Assembly (NCBI GenBank): GCA_030424595.1
Contig: JAUHWG010000001.1
Location: 310,001-374,000 of the forward strand
Source: Polyangia bacterium
Lineage (GTDB): Bacteria; Myxococcota_A; Polyangia; Nannocystales; Nannocystaceae
DNA length: 64,000 bases
Reading direction: 5' to 3'
Below, piece after piece: positions 9,639 to 20,613 of this stretch. Under the pieces are notes generated by a model. The model worked only from the letters and a program-made list of their open reading frames with translations. It was not told the origin of the DNA and searched no databases. Within the stretch, counting starts at the first letter, position 1; each line of letters opens with the position of its first letter. The position numbers were made by a program, and so were the translations under genes.

Positions 9639-10505
9639 CTACCAGCACGGGCCCGTCGGCGCGAGCGTACCGTCGGCGTTCACCGTCGCGACCGCGACGT
9701 TGTCGACCTCGAGCTGACCGCTGAAGACCCCCGCAGACCCGCCGGCGATGAGCACCGTCTCGTGCCCCTCGACAAGCTCCGGCAGGAGGACGACCACGTC
9801 AAAGTCGCCGTCCAGGATCGAGCCGTTGGCGGTTACGCCCCAGGTCGCCGGACCCTTGGTCGCGAGCGAAGAGATCTGGAAGTCAAAGGAGCCCGCGACC
9901 TCGACCGAGGAGACCGTCACGGCGAGCTCCGAGAAGGTGTAGTCCCCGGATTGGGCGGGCACCTGGTTGACCCACGTCGTCAGGGTCCAGCCCACGCCTT
10001 CGCCGGTGCAGGCGACCTGCCAGCAGCGCGCCTCCTCGTCGACGCAGACCGGCTCCAGCACGGAGGCCTCCTCGCAGGTCTGGTCGAGCGGCGAGGCGAT
10101 CGCGATCAGGAGCTCGTCGCTGTAGCCCGGCGCGGCGAGAAACCCGACAGGCTGGAGCTCGCTCGCGTTCGACGAGACCGAGGCGCTGACCGCCTGAAGG
10201 TCGACGATATGCGCCGCCAGGACGCCGAGGTCCATGTCGAGCTCGACGTCGAGCTCGCAGAGCCCGGCGGTCGTCCCCTCGGTGGAGCCGGTGCCGTCGG
10301 TCGCGGTCCCGTCCGTCACTCCGGTCGAGCCCTCGCTGGTCGTCGGATCTGTGGCACCGCTGCCCTCGCTGTCCCCGGTGCTCCCGGTCGTCGAGGCGAC
10401 GGTCGTCGTCGGTTCGCCGTCGCTGCCGGCGCAGCCGACCGCGAGACATGAGAAGGCGACCACGACGCGCGTCGTGGCCGAGAGGACCAAAGATTGAACT
10501 GCCAT
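9639..10505 (-). CDS. hypothetical lipoprotein
   Basis: 288 residues. The start ATG (10503-10505, minus strand) has a good ribosome site, AAGGAG about seven bases upstream. The signal peptide ends in the lipobox LAVGC, followed by a Thr/Ser/Gly linker to about residue 78. The mature domain is beta-rich with four or more Cys (LCELD, QTCEEAS, PVCVDEEARCWQVACTG and the terminal PCW), which suggests disulfides outside the cytoplasm. No family is recognised. It is divergent from the alpha/beta hydrolase gene with only 71 bases between the starts, so the two share a promoter region. Confidence 0.8.
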   Translation of the reverse strand: MAVQSLVLSATTRVVVAFSCLAVGCAGSDGEPTTTVASTTGSTGDSEGSGATDPTTSEGSTGVTDGTATDGTGSTEGTTAGLCELDVELDMDLGVLAAHIVDLQAVSASVSSNASELQPVGFLAAPGYSDELLIAIASPLDQTCEEASVLEPVCVDEEARCWQVACTGEGVGWTLTTWVNQVPAQSGDYTFSELAVTVSSVEVAGSFDFQISSLATKGPATWGVTANGSILDGDFDVVVLLPELVEGHETVLIAGGSAGVFSGQLEVDNVAVATVNADGTLAPTGPCW

Positions 10506-10576
10506 CGGGCGCTCCTTGCCGGGCTATGAGGATCGCTTGACCCTCGCGATCACACCCCGCTATACGCGCTTTGACG

Positions 10577-11479
10577 ATGATCATCAATAATGACCGCAGC
10601 GTCGTCGCGGCGGACGGAGCTCGGATCGCCTACGGGATCACGGGTGACGGACCGCCGCTCGTCCTCACCAACGGCCTGACCACCTCCGTCTTCTACTGGA
10701 ACTACCTCTATCCGATCTGGGCAGAGCGCTTCACGGTGATCACCTGGGATTTGAAGGGCCACGGCCGTTCTGAGCCCGCACGCTCCGCCGAGGGCGTGAC
10801 GATGGCGGCCCTCGGCGACGACCTCCTGCGGATCCTCGACGACGCCGGGATCGACAGCGCCACGCTCTGCGGCTTCTCGATGGGCTCGCAGGTGATCTTC
10901 GAGGCCTACCGTCAGGCGCCCGACCGGGTCGACGCGCTCGTCCCCCTCTTCGGCCCCTACCAGCGGGTCCTCGACACCGCCCTGGGACCCCTGGGCAGGG
11001 TCTTCGGCCAGATCGCCAAGCGGACGCCGAAGCCGCTCTTCTCCCTCGCGACGCGGGCCTTCGCCGAGCTGACCCGCAACAGCGCCGCCTATCACCTAGG
11101 GCAGCTCGTACGGGTGATCGGGCCGGACGCGACCGCCGAGGACATCCACCTCTACGTCGACCACCTCCGCGAGCTCCACCCGCCGACGATCGCGGCGATG
11201 GCCCTCGCCGCCCAGGCCCACAGCGCCGCGGACCTCCTGCCACAGATCACCGTTCCGACGCTGATCTTCGCCGGCGACGCCGACCCCTTCGCGCCTGCAC
11301 AGCGGGTCGGGGCGCCGATGCAGCGCCTCATCCCCGGCGCCGAGCTGCGGCGGATGCCCCACGGCACCCACACCAGCCTCTTTGAGCACGCCGAGGAGAT
11401 CGAGCGGACCTTCGCCGACTTCAGCCGCCGTCACGGCCTCCTGGGCGAGAGGACCACGCCGACGGCGAGCCGCCCCTGA
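10577..11479 (+). CDS. alpha/beta-fold hydrolase
   Basis: 300 residues from the ATG at 10577; a TTG two codons upstream is the alternative. The nucleophile elbow is GFSMGS with Ser at about residue 101, the oxyanion/HG region is replaced by TNGLTTS, the acid residue is probably in FAGDADPF, and the His is in PHGTHTSLF. The DLKGHGRS motif after strand 4 is typical of the HG-type alpha/beta hydrolases (haloperoxidase/esterase/lactonase group). No signal peptide, so cytoplasmic. Substrate cannot be told from sequence. It ends 52 bases from the convergent fumarase gene. Confidence 0.88.
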   Translation: MIINNDRSVVAADGARIAYGITGDGPPLVLTNGLTTSVFYWNYLYPIWAERFTVITWDLKGHGRSEPARSAEGVTMAALGDDLLRILDDAGIDSATLCGFSMGSQVIFEAYRQAPDRVDALVPLFGPYQRVLDTALGPLGRVFGQIAKRTPKPLFSLATRAFAELTRNSAAYHLGQLVRVIGPDATAEDIHLYVDHLRELHPPTIAAMALAAQAHSAADLLPQITVPTLIFAGDADPFAPAQRVGAPMQRLIPGAELRRMPHGTHTSLFEHAEEIERTFADFSRRHGLLGERTTPTASRP

Positions 11480-11531
11480 CCCGCGCGTCAGGACAACGCA
11501 CGCTAGAGCGTCACAGCGCGGTGAGCGGCGC

Positions 11532-13169
<1,638 letters not shown>

Positions 13170-13305
13170 GCCGGGAGGATATCGCTAGCAGCGCCTCGTG
13201 GAAGGCCCCTCTGCTCTCGCAGCGCCCGCGTCGGCCGAATCGGCGTCGACGAAAATGCCGCTCTCACTGCGTTCCCGCCTGTTCTCGCGTGGTTGAGCGG
13301 ACCTG

Positions 13306-13350
13306 CGAGGGCCACCGCTCACGCGCGCGACTTTTGCCACGGACTGTGTC
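13306..13350. repeat. degenerate intergenic repeat member (weak)
   Basis: Contains gagggccaccgctcacgcgcgcgacttttgccacgg, which resembles segments at 21308, 32900 and 48755 in gap positions between unrelated genes. The match is partial and this copy is the least certain of the four. The surrounding intergenic stretch 13170-13468 has no gene. Confidence 0.35.
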
Positions 13351-13468
13351 GACCGCATCGGCGCCGCTCCGCCGGACGAGCCCTGCACGGTCTGCGCCGC
13401 TCTGCGCCGCTCCCCGGGGCTCCCTGGCCCTTTACCGCACGCTATCCCCGTGCAAACCTCGCGCTCCG

Positions 13469-14452
13469 ATGCGCTCGACCCTCCGCCGCGCCCTCTCCCT
13501 GCCCTTCGCACTGTCTCTCGGCCTGTCTCTCGGCCTCTCCCTCGGCCTCTCCCTCGCCTGTGGGCCGAGCGCGAGCCCCCCCGTCGAGGCGAGCGCCCGG
13601 CCCACGCCGCCGCCGACCGAGATCGCCCCAGCCGCGGCGGAGCCTCCAGCGACCGCAAACGCCCCCGCCGCGGAGAGCGACGCCCCGGCCTCCGCCGAGC
13701 AGGAGGCCTACGAGGTCCTCGCCGGCGTCCGCTACGTCGAGCTTGTCACCGGCGACGCCGCGGCGACCGATGAGCTGCCGATGGTCATCGCGATCCACGG
13801 CCTCGGCGACCGCCCGGAGAACTTCGCCGGTCTCCTCCAGGGTCTCACCACGCCAGCCCGCGTGATCCTCCCCGCCGGCCTCAAGCCGAGCGACGACGGC
13901 TTCTCCTGGTTCGACGTCCGCGCCCGCAGCCGCGACGTCGAGGCCCTCGCCAAGGGGATCGGCGACGCCTCGGACACCCTCGCGACCTTCATCGACACGG
14001 TCAGCGCGGAGCGTCCGACCCTCGGCGAGCCGATCGTCACCGGCTTCTCCCAGGGCGGCATGCTCTCCTTCGCGATCGCGGCCGGCCATCCCGAGTCGGT
14101 CTCCGCCGCCTTTCCGGTCAGCGGCTGGCTCCCCCCTCCGCTCTGGCCCGAGGCCGGCCCCAAAGGCGCGCCGACGCCGGTGGTCGCCCTCCACGGCGAC
14201 GCCGACAATGCGGTGCTGATCGAGCCGACCCGCCTCGCCGTCGATCGCCTCCGAGAGCTCGGCTACCCGGTCGAGCTCCGCGAGTACCCCGAGGTCCGGC
14301 ATCAGATCACCGCCGAGATGCGCGACGTCCTCTGGTCCCTCCTCCGCACGGCCACCGAGGAGCTCGCCGCGGGCAAGCCCGTCAGCACCCCCCCGCCAGC
14401 GACGAAGACGACGAAACGCCCGAGCTCGCCGACCGCGACCCTCGAGCAATGA
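13469..14452 (+). CDS. esterase/phospholipase-like lipoprotein (alpha/beta hydrolase)
   Basis: 327 residues from the ATG at 13469, chosen because it gives a normal signal peptide; the frame extends further upstream without a supported start. The signal sequence is built from a repeated LSLG unit (12-base DNA repeat at about 13512-13556) and ends in the lipobox LSLAC. An Ala/Pro-rich linker follows. The catalytic domain resembles the phospholipase/carboxylesterase family: AIHGLGDRPENF, the nucleophile elbow GFSQGG, HGDADN for the acid and EVRHQI for the His. Predicted to act in the envelope on an ester or lipid substrate, which is not identified. A Thr/Pro/Lys tail follows the domain. Confidence 0.85.
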   Translation: MRSTLRRALSLPFALSLGLSLGLSLGLSLACGPSASPPVEASARPTPPPTEIAPAAAEPPATANAPAAESDAPASAEQEAYEVLAGVRYVELVTGDAAATDELPMVIAIHGLGDRPENFAGLLQGLTTPARVILPAGLKPSDDGFSWFDVRARSRDVEALAKGIGDASDTLATFIDTVSAERPTLGEPIVTGFSQGGMLSFAIAAGHPESVSAAFPVSGWLPPPLWPEAGPKGAPTPVVALHGDADNAVLIEPTRLAVDRLRELGYPVELREYPEVRHQITAEMRDVLWSLLRTATEELAAGKPVSTPPPATKTTKRPSSPTATLEQ

Positions 14453-14818
14453 TCCGAGCGTGTCCAGAGGCCCGCTCGACCGGGCCCCAGCGGGAATTCT
14501 CGCGGCGCGAAGACAAGCGAGGAGGGCCCTGAAGACCTTGTCGGCAGGGTGCGAGCTGTCCACGATCCTCTGCCCGCTCGTCGGGCCCCGCCCTCGGCTG
14601 CAGGCGGCGATCGAGGGGGCCCTGGAGCCGAGCCCCTTCCTGGCGCCACTCTTCAGCGGTGATACCGGCGTCTGAGCCGGCACCTACGGGCAGCGCAAAG
14701 CACGCATCGGAGTTTTCTTCGGATGTACCGCAACAGCCCGGCGCGTGTGGCCGAAGACACTCCTGACACGCCCCCCGCCCCCTCGCGGGCCGCCATGTCG
14801 CGGCCTACCATGCCCCGG
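14453..14818. other. intergenic region, no gene recognised
   Basis: 366 bases between the esterase lipoprotein and the first DUF4215 gene. Short frames exist on both strands but none has a start signal or recognisable product. The stretch around 14510-14562 faintly resembles the degenerate repeat best seen at 48755. Confidence 0.45.
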
Positions 14819-16078
14819 ATGCGCGTCTCCGTCCCCACCATGGCGCTGCTCCTGCTCAACCTCGGCTCCTGCACCGAGCCGAACCCCTACCTCGGGATCT
14901 GCGGCAACGGCGTCCATGAGCCCAGCTTCGAAGAGGAGTGCGACGACGGCGCAGGCAACGGCGACGCCGCGGCGTGCTCAATGACCTGCCGCATCGCCAC
15001 CTGCGGTGACGGCATCGCACAGCCCGACCTCGACGAAGACTGCGACCTCGGCGACCAGAACAGCAACAACGGCTCCTGTACCCTCGACTGCAAGTTTGCG
15101 CTCTGCGGAGACGACTTCGTCCAGCCCGGCGAGGTCTGCGACGACGGCAACGCCAACCGCTGGCCCGCCGACGGTCAACCTGGCTGCTCGATCTACTGCG
15201 CCCCCCTCCCCTACTGCGGCGACGGTGACGTCCAACCTGACCTCGGCGAAGAGTGCGATGACGCGAATGACATCGACGACGACGCCTGCACGAGCGACTG
15301 CAAGGCGACGACCTGCGGCGACGGCGAGGTTCAAGGCTCCGAGGAGTGCGACGACGGCAACGACGTCGACACCGACGGCTGCACCAACGCCTGCACCTTC
15401 GCCGTCTGCGGCGACGGCATCGTCCTGGGCGGCACCGAGGAGTGCGACGACGGCAACGACGTCAACAGCGACGACTGCCTCAACGTCTGCTTCCTCGCCT
15501 CCTGCGGCGACGGCGTCCTCCATGAGGGCGTCGAGGAGTGCGATGACGGCAACCTCATCGACGACGACGGCTGCAACAGCGCCTGCATGCGCGACCGCAC
15601 GGTCTTCGTCTCCGACATCGACTACGAGGCGCCGATGGGCGGCCTCGACGGCGCCGACGACCTCTGTAAGACCCAAGCCGCGATCCACGACCTCCCCGAT
15701 CCCGGCCGCTACAAGGCCTGGCTCAGCGACTCGACCGGCAGCCCCTCGACGCGCTTCGTCACCCGCACGGCCCGCTACGTCTCCACCGTCGGGGCGACGG
15801 TCGCCGACAACTGGGATGACCTCACCGACGGCGAGCTGACCAGCCCGATCATGCACACCGCCGACGGCGAGCTGATCGACAACGTCCTCGTCTGGACCGC
15901 CACAACCCCCGCTGGCGAGAGCATCGGCGACGACCTCGACTGCGCCGACTGGACGATGGGCACGGAGGACCTGTTCACGATCTACGGCGGCACGTCTGCG
16001 GTCGACAGCTGGTGGACGCAGCTCCCGGCACAGAGCGACTGCTACGACCTGGGGCATCTCATGTGCTTCGAGGACTAG
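14819..16078 (+). CDS. DUF4215-repeat, DUF1554 lipoprotein 1
   Basis: 419 residues from the ATG at 14819, which gives the signal peptide and lipobox LNLGSC; in-frame ATGs at 14795 and 14723 add an untypical N-terminus. Seven Cys-rich DUF4215 repeats occupy about residues 28-255, each with the pattern CGDG...EECDDGN...C...C. Several repeats contain [14 protein letters not shown] loops that could bind calcium (inference). The C-terminal 160 residues match DUF1554 ([14 protein letters not shown], then [15 protein letters not shown]) with paired Cys near the end ([18 protein letters not shown]). DUF1554 is of unknown function and related to lectin-like extracellular modules. Likely surface-exposed. 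The second family member starts 28 bases downstream. Confidence 0.9.
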   Translation: MRVSVPTMALLLLNLGSCTEPNPYLGICGNGVHEPSFEEECDDGAGNGDAAACSMTCRIATCGDGIAQPDLDEDCDLGDQNSNNGSCTLDCKFALCGDDFVQPGEVCDDGNANRWPADGQPGCSIYCAPLPYCGDGDVQPDLGEECDDANDIDDDACTSDCKATTCGDGEVQGSEECDDGNDVDTDGCTNACTFAVCGDGIVLGGTEECDDGNDVNSDDCLNVCFLASCGDGVLHEGVEECDDGNLIDDDGCNSACMRDRTVFVSDIDYEAPMGGLDGADDLCKTQAAIHDLPDPGRYKAWLSDSTGSPSTRFVTRTARYVSTVGATVADNWDDLTDGELTSPIMHTADGELIDNVLVWTATTPAGESIGDDLDCADWTMGTEDLFTIYGGTSAVDSWWTQLPAQSDCYDLGHLMCFED

Positions 16079-16105
16079 TTGACTTCAGAGGATGGAGGGT
16101 GGGCG

Positions 16106-17233
16106 ATGCCGCAGAGAGATCGATGGCGAGCGAGGCTGCTCCTGATAGGTGCAGCGTTCTACGCGTGCGTGCCGAGTGAAGACGATCCGCAGGCCTCGGC
16201 CACTGAGGGCACGTCGGGCACGAGTACGGGGTCAACCACCGCTGAACCGGCGACGTCCGACGACTGGCCATCATCGTCGACATCCCCAACGACATCGCCA
16301 GGTCCGACCGCGACGTCGACCTCAACAACAGGGTTTGATAACGCCACTGACGACACCGACACGGCGGCCACCGAAGGCCCTACGTCTACGACAGGGACGA
16401 CCGGTGGCTCTCGCTCGATCTGCGGTGACGGCATCGTCGGGGGCGACGAGGAGTGCGACGACGGACCCGCCAACGACGAACACGGGGCCTGCACCGACGA
16501 CTGCACCATCGCCTATTGCGGCGACGAGAAGATCCAGATCGGCAAAGAAGCCTGCGACTTCGGCGAGGACGACGGAGAGGGAAAGTACAACGGCGATGGC
16601 TCTTACAACGGCTGCACCGCGCTCTGTCAGCTCGGCGCTCACTGCGGCGACAACGAACTCCAGGCCGACCACGAGGACTGCGAGAAGATGGGGCCCAAGA
16701 TGGCGGACGGCTCGCAATGCGTCGAATGCAAGTGGGACGCGAACCTGCTCTTCGTCTCGAGCATGAGCTACTCGGGAAAACTCGGCGGACTTGAGGGTGC
16801 GGATGCGAAGTGCCAAGCGCTCGCGGCCGCTGCGGACCTCCCGAGCCCCGAGCTCTTCATGGCATGGATCAGTGATAGCGACGCTTCGCCACAGTCCAGG
16901 TTCAAACCTCCCATCGATGGCGAATACATCCTGCCAAACGGTCTGGAGGTCGCCAGCGACTGGGACAGTCTCGTCGCAGGCGTTGACCTACAGGTCGCCA
17001 TCAACGTCGATGAGACCAAGACGGTCATTACGAAACCGTTTCGAGTCTGGTCAAATACGACCGCGACAGGCGTCGGCCTCGACGGCTCTGACTGCAACGG
17101 CTGGACGAGCGATGAGCTGGGGGTGCTGGGATCCTACGGCACTGCCAGCGAGGTCAGCGCGTTGTGGTCCCACACCGACACGGAGTGGTGCTCGAAGAAG
17201 TACCGCCTCTACTGCGTCGGCTCCGTGGGCTAG
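16106..17233 (+). CDS. DUF4215-repeat, DUF1554 lipoprotein 2
   Basis: 375 residues. ATG at 16106 is supported by GGAGGG about eight bases upstream; a TTG at 16079 is the alternative. The signal peptide ends in FYAC. A Thr/Ser-rich linker to about residue 100 precedes three DUF4215-type repeats (CGDGIVGGDEECDDG, CGDEKIQIGKEACDFG, CGDNELQADHEDCEK), fewer and more diverged than in its neighbour. The C-terminus is DUF1554 (LGGLEGADAKCQALA, then FMAWISDSDASPQSRF). Same strand and 28 bases from paralogue 1, so probably cotranscribed. The third-position base use is less GC-biased than in neighbouring genes. Confidence 0.88.
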   Translation: MPQRDRWRARLLLIGAAFYACVPSEDDPQASATEGTSGTSTGSTTAEPATSDDWPSSSTSPTTSPGPTATSTSTTGFDNATDDTDTAATEGPTSTTGTTGGSRSICGDGIVGGDEECDDGPANDEHGACTDDCTIAYCGDEKIQIGKEACDFGEDDGEGKYNGDGSYNGCTALCQLGAHCGDNELQADHEDCEKMGPKMADGSQCVECKWDANLLFVSSMSYSGKLGGLEGADAKCQALAAAADLPSPELFMAWISDSDASPQSRFKPPIDGEYILPNGLEVASDWDSLVAGVDLQVAINVDETKTVITKPFRVWSNTTATGVGLDGSDCNGWTSDELGVLGSYGTASEVSALWSHTDTEWCSKKYRLYCVGSVG

Positions 17234-17295
17234 CCCGGAGATGCTCCAACGAACCGCCTCGCGGGCCTCAACGTCTGCGTCTTCGCCTCCGCCTC

Positions 17296-17345
17296 CGACA
17301 AGGACTACGAGGCGGTCTCGTCCTGATGTGCTTCGAAGATTTGCG
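17296..17345 (+). pseudogene. possible decayed end of a DUF1554 gene
   Basis: About 90 bases after paralogue 2, gtcctgatgtgcttcgaaga reads VLMCFED in one frame, the same as the last residues (LMCFED) of the DUF1554 protein ending at 16078. The sequence just upstream (gacaaggactacgagg) also resembles that gene's codons for its final Cys loop but is frameshifted. This looks like the remnant of a third tandem copy. The match is short, so confidence is low. Confidence 0.35.
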
Positions 17346-17473
17346 CCCTCTGGGGCGACCTTCACTAGCCGCCTACCGAGTTCCTAAACCCCAAGTCGGA
17401 GAGGTGGCCCCAGCGGACTGCAGGGTCAGAGGACCTCTCTCGGATTCCCACGCCCTGAGCTCGAGGACCAACC

Positions 17474-17629
17474 ATGAGCCGCAAGGATCCCCACCACGTC
17501 AGCCAGCCGCCCAGGCGACGGCTACTGACCGCGGATGATCTCGCCAAAGCCCTCGCCACCACCCGCGGTGCCATCTACGCTCGCCACGGACCTGTGCGAC
17601 GCGGATCGCCGACAACGGCGGCGGAGTGA
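17474..17629 (+). CDS. short protein with AlpA/excisionase-like helix-turn-helix (probably truncated)
   Basis: 51 codons from the ATG at 17474. Residues 16-38 (RLLTADDLAKAL then ATTRGAIYARH) look like the first helix and the HTH of AlpA/MerR-type excisionase regulators, which normally continue with a wing containing LPP and a basic motif. Here the sequence after YARH becomes GPVRRGSP and stops, suggesting a frameshift or truncation. Such small HTH proteins usually belong to mobile elements or toxin-antitoxin modules, but no integrase or partner gene is nearby. It sits in the decayed stretch 17234-17797 between DUF1554 paralogues. Confidence 0.5.
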   Translation: MSRKDPHHVSQPPRRRLLTADDLAKALATTRGAIYARHGPVRRGSPTTAAE

Positions 17630-17739
17630 ACGCGGCCGCGGCTCAGCTCCGGCACAGCGGTTTGCAGATGGCGAGCCGCTGCGTCGACCGACGCTCGGGC
17701 GCTGCTCGCCAAGCGTGCGAAGCGCTGGAGAGATCGTGG

Positions 17740-17759
17740 AGACGCGCTAGCGCGTCTCT
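17740..17759. repeat. perfect 20-base palindrome
   Basis: gagacgcgctagcgcgtctc is its own reverse complement, centred on GCTAGC. It lies 110 bases after the small HTH ORF and 40 bases beyond the stop of the minus-strand DUF1554 gene. It could be an operator or a hairpin; no T-run follows on either strand. Confidence 0.7.
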
Positions 17760-17797
17760 CTAACCTGCTTAGATTACTCGTCTTTTAGCTACAGAGC

Positions 17798-19231
17798 CTA
17801 CTGCTGGAAGCAGTAGAGGTGCTTGACCCCGCCGCAGCCCTTGATGGCAGCGTTGGTCCACTTGTCGTTGCTCTGATCGCGCTCACCCACAGGGCCATCT
17901 TGACCCCCGGACTTTGTCCAGCCCATGCAGTTCACATTGCCGACCGGCGTGCCATCGACGGCCGTGTTGGTCCAGACCTCCTTCGAGTCGGCCCCGGAAT
18001 TGCCGAACGGATCGATGTTGATCGGATTGTCCACCGTCCCGTCGACGAGGTCTGCCCACGTGTCCGCGACGATCGTCCCGTCGACGAGCGTATAGGCCAC
18101 GTTGCCGCCCTTGGTGATGAACCGGGTCGACGGGCCATTGTTGTCGGTGCTGAGCCAGGCCATGTACGTCCCGCTCAAGCCGGCGTCGTCGGCCTGTTGC
18201 TGGCACTTGTCATCGGCGCCGCTGACCCCCCCGAGATTCCCGTCCCAGAGCTCCGCCGTGACGAAGACCAGCAGCGCGCTGGCGGGCGTCTCACAGCTGT
18301 TCGAGCACTCGTCGTCGTCGACGTCGTTGCCGTCGTCGCAGTCCTCGACGCCCTTCTCGACGAAGCCGTCGCCGCAGCTCGCGTTCTTGCAGGTGTCGAT
18401 GCAGGCGTCGGTGTTGTCGGCGTCGCCGTCGTCACACTCCTCCCCCGGGCCCTTGTCCCCGTCGCCGCAGACGTTGGCGACGCAGCCCGCGAGGCAGGCC
18501 TTGCCCGGGCCGTTGTCGCCGACGTCGCACTCCTCGCCGTCCTGGACGATGCTGTCGCCGCAGGCCGGCAGGGTGCACGCGTTGGTGCACTCGTCATCGT
18601 TGACGCCGTTGCTGTCATCACACTCCTCGCCGGCGTCGGGCTGGAAGACGCTGTCGCCGCAGGCCGGCGATGTGCAGATGTTGGTGCACAAGTCCGCGTT
18701 TTCGTCGTTCCCGTCGTCGCACTCCTCGCCCGGATCGACGACACCGTTGCCGCAATTCTTGGACGTGCAGTCGTTCGAGCACTCGTCGTCATCGACCATG
18801 TTGCCGTCGTCGCAGCCCTCCGACGGTCCCTTGTCGCCGTCGCCGCAGACGTTGAGGACGCAGCCGTCGAGGCAGAGCTCGCCGGGGCCGTTGTTCTCAC
18901 CGCTGTCGCACTCCTCGCCCGGATCGAGGTTGCCGTCGCCGCAGATCGGATCGGGCCCGGTCGTCGTCGTCGTCGACGTCGGCATCGTGTCCGAGGTGGT
19001 GGTCGCGGTGTCGGTGCCGGTGCCGGTCGTCTCGACGCCCGTCGTCCCGACCGTCGTCGAGGCGTCGGTCGTCGTCGTCTCGCCGCCGCCGGTCGTCGCC
19101 GAGCCCCCTCCGCTCTCCCCCAATCCGACGCTGTCAAAGGAACAGGCGACCGCCAGGGAGGCGATCAGGAGAATCGGCGAGCTACGAAAGATCATGGGAG
19201 GATAGATTCCGGATGACGAGAGGGACGACAT
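17798..19231 (-). CDS. DUF4215-repeat, DUF1554 lipoprotein 3
   Basis: 477 residues from the ATG at 19229-19231, chosen because a G-rich ribosome site (CAGGGG) lies just upstream; an internal ATG at 19195 would give a shorter signal peptide. The lipobox is LAVAC. A Thr/Ser-rich linker to about residue 95 is followed by seven DUF4215 repeats (CGDGNLDPGEECD, CGDGDKGPSEGCDDGN, CGNGVVDPGEECDDGN and four more). The C-terminal DUF1554 domain has LGGVSGADDKCQQQA and YMAWLSTDNNGPSTRF and ends in KHLYCFQQ. An 8-bp hairpin spans the stop codon (17800-17818). It is convergent with paralogues 1 and 2 and has the same domain order. Confidence 0.9.
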   Translation of the reverse strand: MSSLSSSGIYPPMIFRSSPILLIASLAVACSFDSVGLGESGGGSATTGGGETTTTDASTTVGTTGVETTGTGTDTATTTSDTMPTSTTTTTGPDPICGDGNLDPGEECDSGENNGPGELCLDGCVLNVCGDGDKGPSEGCDDGNMVDDDECSNDCTSKNCGNGVVDPGEECDDGNDENADLCTNICTSPACGDSVFQPDAGEECDDSNGVNDDECTNACTLPACGDSIVQDGEECDVGDNGPGKACLAGCVANVCGDGDKGPGEECDDGDADNTDACIDTCKNASCGDGFVEKGVEDCDDGNDVDDDECSNSCETPASALLVFVTAELWDGNLGGVSGADDKCQQQADDAGLSGTYMAWLSTDNNGPSTRFITKGGNVAYTLVDGTIVADTWADLVDGTVDNPINIDPFGNSGADSKEVWTNTAVDGTPVGNVNCMGWTKSGGQDGPVGERDQSNDKWTNAAIKGCGGVKHLYCFQQ

Positions 19232-19338
19232 CACCCCCCTGATCCTTAACCGATTCGTCGCCGCCGTCGATGTACGCTTTCGCGCAGAAAAACGCCGCCG
19301 TGTGGCGTAAGTTCGGCGGCGACCCGGGCGTTGGTCCG

Positions 19339-20613
19339 ATGATGCTGCCGCTTCCCCTCGTCGTCACCGCCTCGCTGCTCCTCGGCTGCGCCCATGGAGC
19401 GAGCCCTGAGCCGAGCCCCGAGCTCGCGCAGGAGCGGGCGCGGCCCCAAGACGCCTCGCTCGCGCAGGTCGGCGGCAACGTCGAGGTGCGGAGGCCCGAC
19501 CCGGTGGCGACCGTCGCCAAGGCCCCGTCGGCAGCAGAGGTCTGCCGCGACGACCCACGGATCCGAGCGTGCAGGGTCCACACGGCTGCGAGCGATCAAC
19601 TGCCGCTCGACCTCGCGGCGGGGCACGGGCGCATCGCCCTGCTCTACGCCGAGGTGACGCCGAGCGACCAGGGGACCCGTAGCGGTGCGTCGATGATCCT
19701 CCACGACCGCGAGCTGACGCCGACCGGCGAGGTGCGCGTCGCGGTCGACGGGTCGCTGCGGGACCTGTCCCTCGCCTCCACCCCGGATGGTTGGCTCGTC
19801 GCCCTCGCTGCCGACGACCGGGTCCACCTCGTCGAGCTCGACGCCCTCGGGCACGAGACCGGCGCACGGCGGGTCATGGAGAAAGCCTACACACCGCGGC
19901 TCGTCGCCGACGGGCCGCGGACGCCGCTCCTCCTCTGGAACCGGAGCTACGGCGAGGGCTTCATGGCCCAGGGCGTCGTCTTGCGGGGCGCTCCACCGCC
20001 TGCCGCCAAGCTCTTCGACACGGTCACCGAGCCCAACTTCGACGGACAGATCGCCGTCGCTCCCGGCGAGTTCCTGGTCGCCCGGAGGGCCAAGAGCGGG
20101 ATCGAGGTCCGCCGGATCAGCGCTCGCGGTGAGCTCCGCTCCCACCACGCAGACGTCGGCACCAGCACCGAGTATCCGATGCTGGCCCGCTGCGACGACG
20201 GACCTCGCATGGTCTGGTCGGACTTCAGCGCGCGCGGCGAGATCCGCTGGGCTCGGCTCACCGAGGACGGTGCGATCGACGGCGCGACAGTCCGCCTCAG
20301 CGGTGTTCCGAACCACTTCAACCATTCGCCCGCGGTCTGCGACGGCGTCGACACGATGGTCCTCCTCGCCGGCTACACCGGCGGCACCGGCATCTCGAAG
20401 AGCCTCGACCTCGTCCGGGTCGACGCCCGCGGAGAGATCCGCGGCGAGGCGCTCCCGCTCCACGGCGACCCCCCCAGCCTGGCCTACGAGCCGACGATGC
20501 TGCGCGACGGCGACGCCCTCTTCGTCGCCTGGGCGACCCGGGGAGCCCCCCCGCGGATCGCCCTCAGCCGGATCGATCTCCAGACGAGCCGCGGCCCGGC
20601 GCTCGCACGATGA
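19339..20613 (+). CDS. beta-propeller-like lipoprotein
   Basis: 424 residues from the first of two adjacent ATGs at 19339; this gives a compact signal peptide with the lipobox LLLGC. The frame opens further upstream at 19270 without a better start. The mature part contains repeated strand-turn units such as DDRVHLVELDALGHETGARR and SLDLVRVDARGEIRGEAL, each ending in an acidic/Gly turn, which suggests a six- or seven-bladed propeller (inference). No catalytic motif is visible. Its stop overlaps the GNAT start by four bases (ATGA at 20610-20613), so the two are translated together. Confidence 0.78.
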   Translation: MMLPLPLVVTASLLLGCAHGASPEPSPELAQERARPQDASLAQVGGNVEVRRPDPVATVAKAPSAAEVCRDDPRIRACRVHTAASDQLPLDLAAGHGRIALLYAEVTPSDQGTRSGASMILHDRELTPTGEVRVAVDGSLRDLSLASTPDGWLVALAADDRVHLVELDALGHETGARRVMEKAYTPRLVADGPRTPLLLWNRSYGEGFMAQGVVLRGAPPPAAKLFDTVTEPNFDGQIAVAPGEFLVARRAKSGIEVRRISARGELRSHHADVGTSTEYPMLARCDDGPRMVWSDFSARGEIRWARLTEDGAIDGATVRLSGVPNHFNHSPAVCDGVDTMVLLAGYTGGTGISKSLDLVRVDARGEIRGEALPLHGDPPSLAYEPTMLRDGDALFVAWATRGAPPRIALSRIDLQTSRGPALAR

